From assembly GCA_015523135.1 (NCBI GenBank), contig WAKY01000095.1:1-6924 (forward strand): a stretch of DNA of 6,924 nucleotides, read 5' to 3'. The position numbers and the translations under genes are program-made. Shown here piece after piece: positions 1-5,987 of the stretch. The stretch comes from Candidatus Aciduliprofundum sp. GTDB lineage: Archaea > Thermoplasmatota > Thermoplasmata > Thermoplasmatales > Aciduliprofundaceae. How positions within the stretch are numbered: position 1 is the first letter of the stretch; each line of letters starts with the position of its first letter. The notes under the pieces were generated by a model. That model was given only the letters and a program-made list of their open reading frames with translations. It was not told where the DNA came from and did no database searches.

Positions 1-305
1 AATATCTTTTTATCCTTGAGTGTTCCATCCTTGTTATAAATCTTAAGTCCTCCCGCATACCTTACGGTATCAACCACTATCTTCACAGAGTTTTTATTCT
101 CGTTATTTCCATAAATCACATTCACACGAGTGTTATTTGTACCTATTGAAAAATAGCTTCCACCACCAAGAGCATCCGTAGTGCCTTGCTTCACACTAAT
201 TTTATCCCATATATTCGTTGCTTCTCCCTTAGCACTTACCATTGGCACCAAGGCAGCCACTAAGAGAAGGGCTATAATTCCCATCAACCCAATTTTCTTC
301 CACAT
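1..305 (-). CDS. Secreted protein of unknown function, N-terminal part (runs off the left edge)
   Basis: An open frame on the minus strand gives 101 codons and continues past position 1. The N-terminus has Lys-Lys at residues 3-4, a hydrophobic core at about 6-21 and a Val-Ser-Ala motif at 23-25, which together form a standard Sec signal peptide with cleavage expected after Ala25. The mature part begins Lys-Gly-Glu-Ala and is rich in Asn, Gly, Lys and beta-branched residues, suggesting an extracellular beta-rich protein with possible N-glycosylation sites (for example Asn-Asn-Thr near 57-59). I recognise no family. Three in-frame starts are possible: GTG at 314, ATG at 311 and ATG at 305. I chose 305 because the Shine-Dalgarno-like AAGGTGAT sits at the usual distance before it; ATG 311 overlaps that motif. 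The gene is divergent from the small membrane protein at 438. Coding status and export are fairly sure; function is unknown. Confidence 0.75.
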   Translation of the reverse strand, partial: MWKKIGLMGIIALLLVAALVPMVSAKGEATNIWDKISVKQGTTDALGGGSYFSIGTNNTRVNVIYGNNENKNSVKIVVDTVRYAGGLKIYNKDGTLKDKKI

Positions 306-333
306 TTTCATCACCTTATATAGTTTGGCACAA

Positions 334-352
334 TACATAGTATTACTATATA
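334..352. promoter_or_regulatory. Imperfect palindrome downstream of the TATA region (possible operator)
   Basis: The core TAGTATTACTA at 338-348 is a perfect inverted repeat around one central base. Pairing extends outward to 334/352 with one mismatch at 336/350. It lies between the TATA box and the start codon of the minus-strand secreted-protein gene, where a bound repressor would block initiation. In such AT-rich DNA it may be chance. Confidence 0.25.
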
Positions 353-361
353 ATATTTAAA
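346..361 (-). promoter_or_regulatory. TATA-box region for the secreted-protein gene
   Basis: Read on the minus strand, this segment is TTTAAATATTATATAG, an AT-only stretch resembling an archaeal TATA box. Initiation about 25 nt downstream would fall near 325-332, giving a short leader of roughly 20-27 nt. That leader contains the Shine-Dalgarno-like AAGGTGAT before ATG 305. It therefore differs from the plus-strand genes here, which look leaderless. Confidence 0.5.
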
Positions 362-409
362 ACTTTCTGATTTAGGGAGGATTTACGACCCCCCATTAAA
401 AGAGAAAGA

Positions 410-420
410 TTTTTTAATTT
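410..420 (+). promoter_or_regulatory. TATA-like box for the small membrane protein
   Basis: The T/A-only stretch TTTTTTAATTT is centred near 415, about 23-25 nt before the GTG at 438. In archaea transcription starts roughly 25 nt after the TATA centre, so the mRNA would begin at or next to the start codon. This supports a leaderless transcript and the GTG start. Confidence 0.45.
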
Positions 421-437
421 CAACCCTTTATTATTTT

Positions 438-701
438 GTGGATAAGGAACTTAAAGACAAAGTTGATTATCTCACTTCAACCCGGATGCTTAGAAGCGAT
501 AAATACGGAATATGGGGTTGGGACATAGTGGGAGTTGTGGTAGGAATTCTCCTTCTCCTTTGTGGCATCGCAAATTATGAAATTTCATTGCCTTGGAGAG
601 CAATATTGATTGTTATTGGGGCAATTCTTCTTTCAGTATGTAGCATCAGAATTGAGAGAAGATATAGTAAGTTCAAGAGGGAGGTTATGAGCAAGATATA
701 A
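438..701 (+). CDS. Small two-helix membrane protein, unknown function
   Basis: This encodes 87 residues. A charged N-terminal segment of about 24 residues is followed by a hydrophobic helix at about 28-45, a short loop (Asn-Tyr-Glu-Ile-Ser-Leu-Pro, 47-53) and a second helix at about 54-70. A basic tail rich in Arg and Lys ends the protein. By the positive-inside rule both ends probably face the cytoplasm, making a helical hairpin. I do not recognise a family. The start is GTG; no Shine-Dalgarno is visible, but a TATA-like stretch about 24 nt upstream fits leaderless initiation there. The next in-frame start is ATG at 486 (residue 17), which would still keep both helices. The gene is flanked by its own promoter and by a hairpin at its stop codon, so it is probably monocistronic. 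That it is a real gene rests on the hydrophobic pattern and promoter spacing. Confidence 0.65.
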   Translation: MDKELKDKVDYLTSTRMLRSDKYGIWGWDIVGVVVGILLLLCGIANYEISLPWRAILIVIGAILLSVCSIRIERRYSKFKREVMSKI

Positions 702-710
702 AGATCTTGC
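691..710 (+). terminator. Hairpin enclosing the stop codon of the small membrane protein
   Basis: GCAAGAT (691-697) and ATCTTGC (704-710) are perfect 7-bp inverted arms around a 6-nt loop. The loop contains the UAA stop codon (699-701). No U-run follows directly, so this is not a classical intrinsic terminator; it may mark the transcript end or be a stability element. Confidence 0.3.
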
Positions 711-764
711 AAAATAACTACAATTAATAATTATGCCAGCATTATCAGCCATAGGATAGTTACC

Positions 765-783
765 TTAAAAAGTTACTTTTTAA
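765..783. promoter_or_regulatory. Perfect 19-nt palindrome overlapping the dphB core promoter
   Basis: Nine-base arms (TTAAAAAGT and ACTTTTTAA) flank one central T. The right arm overlaps the TATA box at 777-786 and the left arm covers the BRE position. This is a plausible operator position; the T-run could also serve as a terminator for the gene upstream. AGTTAC also occurs as a direct repeat at 758-763 and 771-776. Confidence 0.35.
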
Positions 784-786
784 ATA
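777..786 (+). promoter_or_regulatory. TATA box of dphB
   Basis: TTTTTAAATA is centred near 781-782, about 25 nt before ATG 806. The predicted start of transcription coincides with that ATG, giving a leaderless mRNA. The upstream in-frame ATG at 788 lies only 2 nt after the box and would not be in the transcript. Confidence 0.6.
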
Positions 787-805
787 AATGCTCCAATACT
801 CCTCC

Positions 806-1582
806 ATGCTCACCTTCGTAGGGCTTGGATTGTATGACATAGAGGACCTAACAATTAGGGGAAAGAAAGCAATTGAAGAAGCGGATATGGTTTTTGCAGA
901 GTTCTACACTTCACGCTTAATCGGTATAGCTCCAGAAAAATTGGAAAAGGCATTTGGAAAAGAGATAAAAATTCTATCCCGTGAGGATGTGGAAAATGGC
1001 GAGATTATATTGGGGGAGGCAAAAGATAAGAATGTTGTTTTTCTAGTTGCAGGAGACCCTATGATAGCCACAACCCATGTGGCGTTGAGAATAATGGCAG
1101 AAGAGATAGGAATAAAAACAAAAATTGTGCACAACTCGTCCATCGTTACAGCCGCTCCAGGAATGCTTGGATTGCAGCAATACAAATTTGGAAGAACAGT
1201 TTCTTTGCCTTTCCCCCAGGAGAATTATTTTCCTACCAGCGCATACGATTTCATAAAAATGAATAAAAATTTGGGCTTGCATACTTTAATCCTCTTAGAT
1301 ATAAATCCAAGGCCAATGACCGCAAATGAGGCAATAAAACTCCTGCTTGAGATGGAAGATATGAAAAATGAAAATTTATTCTCAAAACACACGCTAATAG
1401 CAGTTGTGGCCAGAGCTGGCTCTCCTGATAGCTTGGCTCGTGCGGGTTACCTTGGAGATATGATTCACGAGAATTTTGGACCTCCTCTCCATACCTTAGT
1501 GCTTCCCGGCAAGCTGCACTTCGCAGAGGCTGAAGCATTGGTGAAATTGGCAGGAGCTCCTGAAGAAATCTTAGAAAGTTAA
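806..1582 (+). CDS. dphB: Diphthine synthase (EF-2 diphthamide biosynthesis methyltransferase)
   Basis: In diphthamide synthesis this enzyme uses S-adenosylmethionine to methylate repeatedly the 3-amino-3-carboxypropyl group on a histidine of elongation factor 2, forming diphthine. It is cytoplasmic and belongs to the tetrapyrrole (corrin/porphyrin) methylase superfamily. The 258 residues match the usual length. They open with the family signature Met-Leu-Thr-Phe-Val-Gly-Leu-Gly-Leu, followed by AEFYTSRL (31-38), the SAM-binding loop VAGDP (81-85) with an Ala-Thr-Thr-His after it, and HNSSIV..AAPG (109-119). A longer frame starts at ATG 788, adding six residues. I prefer 806 because homologues begin with this Met and because the TATA box at 777-786 places transcript initiation at 806. 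The gene is alone in its transcription unit and converges on the giant surface-protein gene, sharing 4 bp at the stops. Identification is very secure. Confidence 0.95.
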   Translation: MLTFVGLGLYDIEDLTIRGKKAIEEADMVFAEFYTSRLIGIAPEKLEKAFGKEIKILSREDVENGEIILGEAKDKNVVFLVAGDPMIATTHVALRIMAEEIGIKTKIVHNSSIVTAAPGMLGLQQYKFGRTVSLPFPQENYFPTSAYDFIKMNKNLGLHTLILLDINPRPMTANEAIKLLLEMEDMKNENLFSKHTLIAVVARAGSPDSLARAGYLGDMIHENFGPPLHTLVLPGKLHFAEAEALVKLAGAPEEILES

Positions 1583-4500
1583 GTTTTCTTTTTATATTTC
1601 AGGACAATTGCAGCCCCAATTGCTGCAATGACTATAATTGCCATTACAACTATCCAAACTGTCGGAAAGCTTGATATTACAACCGGTGTAGCATTAATCT
1701 CATTGCTCGGCTTGGATTCCCCTACTGAGTTAATAGCTGTTACATAGTATGTGTAATTTACTCCATTTACCACACTGGTATCATTATACCAGAGTTGCGT
1801 TGCTGGTACTGTTGCTATTAATGTGCCATTCCTGTAGATCCTATACTCTTTTATAGCACTTCCCCCATCATCTACCGATGCATTCCAGCTCAGATTCACA
1901 TAGCCGTCTCCCGCTTTAGCTTTTAAGTTCTGTGGGGGTGATGGTATCGTCATCGGTGTTGCCTGAATTTGGTTACTTGGCTCACTCTCTCCTACGGAAT
2001 TCACTGCCGTTACATAATAAGTGTAGGTTACCCCATTAGTTACATTGGTATCGTTGTACCAGAGTTGGGTAGATAATACTGTTGCTATTAATGTGCCGTT
2101 GCGGTATATTCTGTATTGAGATATGGGAGAAGAGCCATTACATACTGGCATATCCCATGTTAAGTTCACATACTCATCTCCCGCACGTGCATTTAAGTTA
2201 TAGGGTTGAGAAGGGAGAGTTTCTCCAACATGAGAGCATATTAGAGGAGCGTAATCCTTAGCACCTGAAGAGCCTGCTATTGGATAAGGCCAATCTACAA
2301 TTCCATCGTGGTTATTATCGTTTGTATTGTTGTTGTTTGCCCAATCGTACCAGTAGTTGCCTATACCCCCCGAAGTGTTCCACGCGTTGTTAGTGCCGTC
2401 ATCATATGCCTGAATGTGCGAGGAATTGTAAGCATCTCCCGAACCATGGTTAGAGCGGAAGAAATTGTTGTATATGAGGTTGTTAGAAGTTCCATACTTT
2501 ATGTAAATTCCATAATCAGTGTTATTGACAAATATATTGCTTGAGATCGTATTGTTGCGGGAATACCACAGAAATATGCCGTTCACATTGTTGTTGCAGG
2601 TATTGTTGGATATCACATTGTCGCTAGAAGTCAATATATAGATACCATTCCCATTGTTGCTACAGTTGTTGTTATATATAATACTCTTTCTGGAAGAACC
2701 CAGCCATATACCAACACTATTGTTGACGCAAGTATTGTTGGACAGGGTGTTGTTGCTAGAAGAAGCAGCAAAGTAGATGCCATACTTATTGTTGTTGCAA
2801 GTATTATTGAATAGGGTATTGTTGCTGGATGCGGTCACGAATATGCCATCCTTACGGTTGTTATTGCAGGTGTTGCTCGAAACTACATTGCTGTGAGATT
2901 CCCACACAATGATACCAAAAAAATCGTTGCTGCAACTGTTATTTGACAGTATATTGCCATTGCTAGATAAATATAGAAAGATACCTTCCGCATGGTTGTT
3001 ATCCAAGATGTTGTTAGATATAGTATTATTGCTGGAGTTCCAAACCAAGATACCGTGCTCACCGTTCTCACCGCATATGTTGTTGGATATAGTATTATTT
3101 TCAGATTCAAAAAGCCAGATACCATCCCAACTGTTGTATATACACATATTGTTTGATATAGTATTGTTGCTGGAAGAGAAAAGATAAACTCCAACCATAT
3201 TGCTACTGCAGTTATTGTTGGATATAGTAATATAGCTAGAGGAATAAAGGTATATACCACTATTGACTGCATTTTTCAAAATTGAGTTTTTAATCATTAT
3301 ATTGCTAGAGTTTTCTAAGTAAATGCCATCCTCTGTGTTTTCTATATAAGCACCATTTATCACCGCATAAACATGCGTAGATTTTATATAAATTCCAGCA
3401 GTCGATTCATTGAAAATGTATAAATTATTAATAATGTAGGGATTGTTTTTACTACCATCCCCTGGCCATCCATATTTCTGCGCCTGCCATGCAAAATCAG
3501 TATCGTTCTCTATATGTATCGGTTTTGAGACATAATATGCGTTAAACTCTAATTTATATACTTTCGATGTATCATTTTCAGACACTGCTTTAATAATTAT
3601 ATGAGATGAATCTCCCAACTTGGCATTGCTTGGCAATTGCACATCCATATTCACCTTTATGCTTACACCGGCAGATAGTTCTTCCTTGCTTGGAAGAGAT
3701 ACGCTCCAGCCATTTGTAGAGCTTACAGTGAGAAGTACTGTATCCGATTTGTTTCCCGCATTTCCTATCCATATTGGATATTCAAGGGTATCTTCATATA
3801 CATGTCCAACACCCTTAACAATCTCCCCATAAAGGAAAGGAGAATATTCATTAGGAGATAATGGAGAGGAAGAGATAACGGCTGGAGTGTTAGCAGGCAC
3901 ATCTGGAGACTCTGTTGAGTTTTGCCACAGATATTTATATCCATAGGGATAATATTCTATCTTGAATGAATCCACGGTGCTAGGGCTACTTCCCGAACCT
4001 ATTTTCAGATAGAATTTATCCTTGTAACTTGAATTTGCCCAGTCGTTGTAAAGCTCCGTGATATCAAGAGCCATGAACTTGGGAAAACTATAGTTTCCAC
4101 CATTCAGTACTGGACTTCTAAAATCATTCGAATTTTGAGAGCCTATGGTAATATTTATGGGGGCATCTCTCGGCCCTGGATTGCTAAAATGCCATACTGC
4201 AAGGAGCTTTGGATTGTATGGATGTTGAGAGAGTGGAACTAGAACATAGCCATAGGGCCAGTAATCCTGAGATACTTTTTCTTCCAAGGCTTTGTAGGTG
4301 AGCCAGTAAAATCCATGATCTCCAAAATCTGTACCCCATGAATTTACAACTCTAAACGCTCCAACATCACCATCATCCGTTATGTTATCATCATATCCCA
4401 CTATTGTCTGGGCATGATTGTATGTATCAGAATTATAATCCTGCGATGAGATTATATAATCCCCATGCCCAACTATGTACACAAGTTGATACGCATCTAG

Positions 4501-5343
4501 GTAGAATGTAACAAGATAACCTTCTCGCAATAGCTCTTTTATAGCCGCAATTCCACTATCATTTCCAAAATAAACAGTATAGTAGTCTGCTATTCTATGC
4601 TTTGGAGCGTCTCTCCATGCACTCTCATTTCCCCAGGAAAGATAATCTGAAGGATTGTAACTCATATTGGCTAGAGTGGCATCTCCAACGGACTTAATAA
4701 CTTCCATATTGCCTTCAAACCAACTTCCATCATCCTTGCCTCCATTAGCCTTGTTGTAGGTCCAGGCCGGACTCATAAGATGCGCAGGAGAATTGTCTGT
4801 CCAGTTGTAAATCATTCTCTGCAAAAATCCATTTTGATAGTAACTCACTGCCCAAGCTGTACAAGAATCCTGCCATTTTTGGTTTCCTACAGGAGGAAAA
4901 TGAGGATCTAAATCCCACCTCACACTACTTGGCTCCTTTACCCTTGTATTCAATCCAACTATCATCTTGTGCCCAATCAAATTCTCTATCTCTTTTTCAT
5001 TAGGTAAAGTCGCTCCAGTACCGTGCCCATCTATTATTGGCGGGGCATTATTTCTGAATTCTAAATCATTTCTTTGTTTATTTTTATCTAACTGCATCCA
5101 TCTTTCTCTCAATTGCAGCATTTTATTTATGTCACTTTGGTTTATCTGTCTGAATTTAAAATTAGAGAAGGATGTATCAAGTATATGAGCTTTAATAACA
5201 TTCGCTTCATCAGAACTTGAAGAGATCTTACTTGTTATCTCACCTGCGACATTTAGAACACCCACAAGCCCACTAAAAATCATCAAGAGAATAAAGGATA
5301 CCACCACTATTTGGGTAAATTTATTTCCCTTCGTTCTAACCAC
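1579..5343 (-). CDS. Giant membrane-anchored surface protein: C1A cysteine peptidase, NosD-type beta-helix, two Fn3 domains
   Basis: This 1254-residue protein should be exported and tethered outside the cell. Residues 11-34 form a signal or anchor helix. Residues 35-140 are a propeptide-like stretch. Residues 141-372 are a papain-family peptidase: oxyanion Gln155, Cys161 (in Asp-Ser-Cys-Thr-Ala-Trp), His310 (Asn-His-Ala) and Asn334 (Asn-Ser-Trp-Gly) give an intact active site. Residues 378-470 look like an unassigned beta-sandwich, and 515-605 like a NEW3-type Ig domain. Residues 608-1032 form a NosD/PbH1-type right-handed beta-helix with 14 Gly-Ile/Val-started coils and a NosD-like end (GNYWYDW, DGIVDWPYPI). 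Two fibronectin III domains (1045-1130, 1135-1220), a membrane helix (about 1227-1248) and a Lys tail follow. Asn-X-Ser/Thr sequons are abundant, suggesting heavy N-glycosylation. The start is GTG, a few bases after the expected transcript start. It may degrade extracellular protein or bind a surface or polysaccharide; the substrate is unknown. Domain calls for 378-605 are tentative. Confidence 0.9.
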   Translation of the reverse strand: MVRTKGNKFTQIVVVSFILLMIFSGLVGVLNVAGEITSKISSSSDEANVIKAHILDTSFSNFKFRQINQSDINKMLQLRERWMQLDKNKQRNDLEFRNNAPPIIDGHGTGATLPNEKEIENLIGHKMIVGLNTRVKEPSSVRWDLDPHFPPVGNQKWQDSCTAWAVSYYQNGFLQRMIYNWTDNSPAHLMSPAWTYNKANGGKDDGSWFEGNMEVIKSVGDATLANMSYNPSDYLSWGNESAWRDAPKHRIADYYTVYFGNDSGIAAIKELLREGYLVTFYLDAYQLVYIVGHGDYIISSQDYNSDTYNHAQTIVGYDDNITDDGDVGAFRVVNSWGTDFGDHGFYWLTYKALEEKVSQDYWPYGYVLVPLSQHPYNPKLLAVWHFSNPGPRDAPINITIGSQNSNDFRSPVLNGGNYSFPKFMALDITELYNDWANSSYKDKFYLKIGSGSSPSTVDSFKIEYYPYGYKYLWQNSTESPDVPANTPAVISSSPLSPNEYSPFLYGEIVKGVGHVYEDTLEYPIWIGNAGNKSDTVLLTVSSTNGWSVSLPSKEELSAGVSIKVNMDVQLPSNAKLGDSSHIIIKAVSENDTSKVYKLEFNAYYVSKPIHIENDTDFAWQAQKYGWPGDGSKNNPYIINNLYIFNESTAGIYIKSTHVYAVINGAYIENTEDGIYLENSSNIMIKNSILKNAVNSGIYLYSSSYITISNNNCSSNMVGVYLFSSSNNTISNNMCIYNSWDGIWLFESENNTISNNICGENGEHGILVWNSSNNTISNNILDNNHAEGIFLYLSSNGNILSNNSCSNDFFGIIVWESHSNVVSSNTCNNNRKDGIFVTASSNNTLFNNTCNNNKYGIYFAASSSNNTLSNNTCVNNSVGIWLGSSRKSIIYNNNCSNNGNGIYILTSSDNVISNNTCNNNVNGIFLWYSRNNTISSNIFVNNTDYGIYIKYGTSNNLIYNNFFRSNHGSGDAYNSSHIQAYDDGTNNAWNTSGGIGNYWYDWANNNNTNDNNHDGIVDWPYPIAGSSGAKDYAPLICSHVGETLPSQPYNLNARAGDEYVNLTWDMPVCNGSSPISQYRIYRNGTLIATVLSTQLWYNDTNVTNGVTYTYYVTAVNSVGESEPSNQIQATPMTIPSPPQNLKAKAGDGYVNLSWNASVDDGGSAIKEYRIYRNGTLIATVPATQLWYNDTSVVNGVNYTYYVTAINSVGESKPSNEINATPVVISSFPTVWIVVMAIIVIAAIGAAIVLKYKKKT
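1584..1599 (+). terminator. T-rich tract after dphB, likely transcription end
   Basis: TTTTCTTTTTATATTT starts one base after the dphB stop codon. Euryarchaeal RNA polymerase terminates readily at T-runs in the non-template strand. Here the tract lies inside the opposing gene and corresponds to the antisense of its Lys-rich C-terminal codons. Confidence 0.5.
1684..2211 (-). repeat. Tandem fibronectin type III domain duplication (270-bp period)
   Basis: Residues 1045-1130 and 1135-1220 of the surface protein are two Fn3 domains in exact 90-residue register. Shared blocks include RIYRNGTLIATV, TQLWYNDT and NSVGES. At the DNA level the 20-mer at 1808-1827 recurs identically at 2078-2097, 270 bases away. 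This indicates fairly recent duplication or gene conversion. Confidence 0.9.
2446..3396 (-). repeat. Fourteen-coil beta-helix repeat array (66-69 bp units)
   Basis: Within the surface protein, residues 650-966 repeat a 22-23 residue unit of the form Gly-Ile-(aromatic/aliphatic)-Leu, then Ser-Ser-Asn-Asn-Thr-Ile-Ser-Asn-Asn-X-Cys. Repeat-start glycines are at 650, 673, 696, 718, 741, 764, 787, 810, 833, 855, 878, 900, 922 and 945. Each unit matches one turn of a right-handed parallel beta-helix. On the plus strand the array shows as recurring attgttg and tatag motifs. Confidence 0.9.
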
Positions 5344-5372
5344 CTTCTTGTGATAAGAGAGATTTTCTTTAT

Positions 5373-5383
5373 CTTATAAATAT
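5373..5383 (-). promoter_or_regulatory. TATA box of the giant surface-protein gene
   Basis: Read on the minus strand this is ATATTTATAAG, a good match to the archaeal TATA box. Initiation about 25 nt downstream would be near 5352, leaving about 8-9 nt before the GTG at 5343. No well-spaced Shine-Dalgarno is visible, so translation is probably leaderless-like. Confidence 0.55.
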
Positions 5384-5402
5384 TTTCTCAATTTCCGTCA
5401 CA

Positions 5403-5410
5403 TATAAATA
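5403..5410 (+). promoter_or_regulatory. TATA box of the phosphoglucose isomerase gene
   Basis: TATAAATA is centred 25-26 nt before ATG 5432, so the transcript should begin at the start codon (leaderless). It lies only about 20 bp from the opposing TATA box of the surface-protein gene. Confidence 0.65.
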
Positions 5411-5431
5411 CGCTGCAATCATTAAAGTGCT

Positions 5432-5983
5432 ATGCTCAGCAATTACATTGACTTGGAGAAGGGCATTTTGGAGAATCACACGGAAAGGGTGATAAGGAAA
5501 GCAAGCGATATGTTAAATTTCTATCAGGATAATGACGCATTGAAAAAAATGATTGAAAATGGAAATCCAACCATATACGAAGTTTATGCAGTTACTCACG
5601 AAGGTGAGGGAGAATTGAGCTATGCAATTACCATCCTTCATCCGGGAAAAGTGGGGGATGAGTACTTTATGACAAAAGGCCACTACCACAAAAAGAGAGA
5701 TAGGGGAGAATTGTACATAGGGCTCCGGGGAAAGGGGCTTCTATTGATGCAAAAAGGAGAAGAGGTAAGATGGATTGAAATGGAAAGGGGCAAAATTTTG
5801 TATGTACCTCCATATTTTGCCCACAGGAGTATAAACACAGGCAATGAGGATTTTGTATTCTTGGCAATTTATCCCGGAGATGCTGGTCACGATTACGGAA
5901 GCATAGCTGAGAAGGGCTTTGCAAAAATTGTAGTTGATGAGCAAGGAAACTATGCCGTAAAGGATAATCCAAAGTGGAAATAG
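5432..5983 (+). CDS. pgiA: Cupin-type glucose-6-phosphate isomerase (archaeal cPGI)
   Basis: This 183-residue cytoplasmic enzyme interconverts glucose 6-phosphate and fructose 6-phosphate in the modified Embden-Meyerhof pathway and gluconeogenesis. It belongs to the metal-dependent cupin family known from Pyrococcus and Archaeoglobus, unrelated to the bacterial/eukaryotic PGI. Its length matches the roughly 185-190 residues of the family. The metal-binding cupin motif is intact: Thr-Lys-Gly-His-Tyr-His at 81-86 (His84, His86), Glu93, and His131 in the second motif (YVPPYFAHR). The C-terminal signature AIYPGDAGHDYG..AEKGFAKIV at about 145-167 and the final Asp-Asn-Pro-Lys-Trp are typical. The ATG is supported by a TATA box at leaderless distance. 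It is divergent from the giant surface protein and followed 63 bp later by ftsZ, which has its own TATA box. I see no truncation or lost residues. Identification is secure. Confidence 0.95.
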   Translation: MLSNYIDLEKGILENHTERVIRKASDMLNFYQDNDALKKMIENGNPTIYEVYAVTHEGEGELSYAITILHPGKVGDEYFMTKGHYHKKRDRGELYIGLRGKGLLLMQKGEEVRWIEMERGKILYVPPYFAHRSINTGNEDFVFLAIYPGDAGHDYGSIAEKGFAKIVVDEQGNYAVKDNPKWK

Positions 5984-5987
5984 CTCC

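Noticed and set aside
371..394. G-rich and C-rich runs (GGGAGG and CCCCCC) considered as a hairpin terminator
   Set aside because: The arms pair with a mismatch, there is no adjoining T-run in the right place, and the site lies between divergent genes where no terminator is needed.
788..805. Six-residue N-terminal extension of dphB from ATG 788
   Set aside because: The ATG lies almost on the TATA box, upstream of the predicted transcript start, and the family normally starts at the later Met.
904..1538. Minus-strand open frames inside dphB
   Set aside because: They overlap a confidently identified conserved gene, have no promoter, and their translations show no family signatures.
1551..1562. 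Perfect 12-bp palindrome CAGGAGCTCCTG just beyond the stop of the surface-protein gene, considered as its terminator
   Set aside because: It is coding in dphB (Ala-Gly-Ala-Pro), could form only a 4-bp stem, and no T-run follows on the minus strand.
2308..2544. Plus-strand open frame across the NosD-like end of the surface protein, Val/Ile-rich and resembling a membrane protein
   Set aside because: The Val/Ile richness is the antisense of the Asn-rich (AAC/AAT) repeat codons; no promoter or start signal supports it.
2446..3396. Regular 66-69 bp periodicity that might suggest a CRISPR array or a DNA satellite
   Set aside because: The repeats vary at the base level, lack spacer structure, stay in one reading frame and encode 22-23 residue beta-helix coils.
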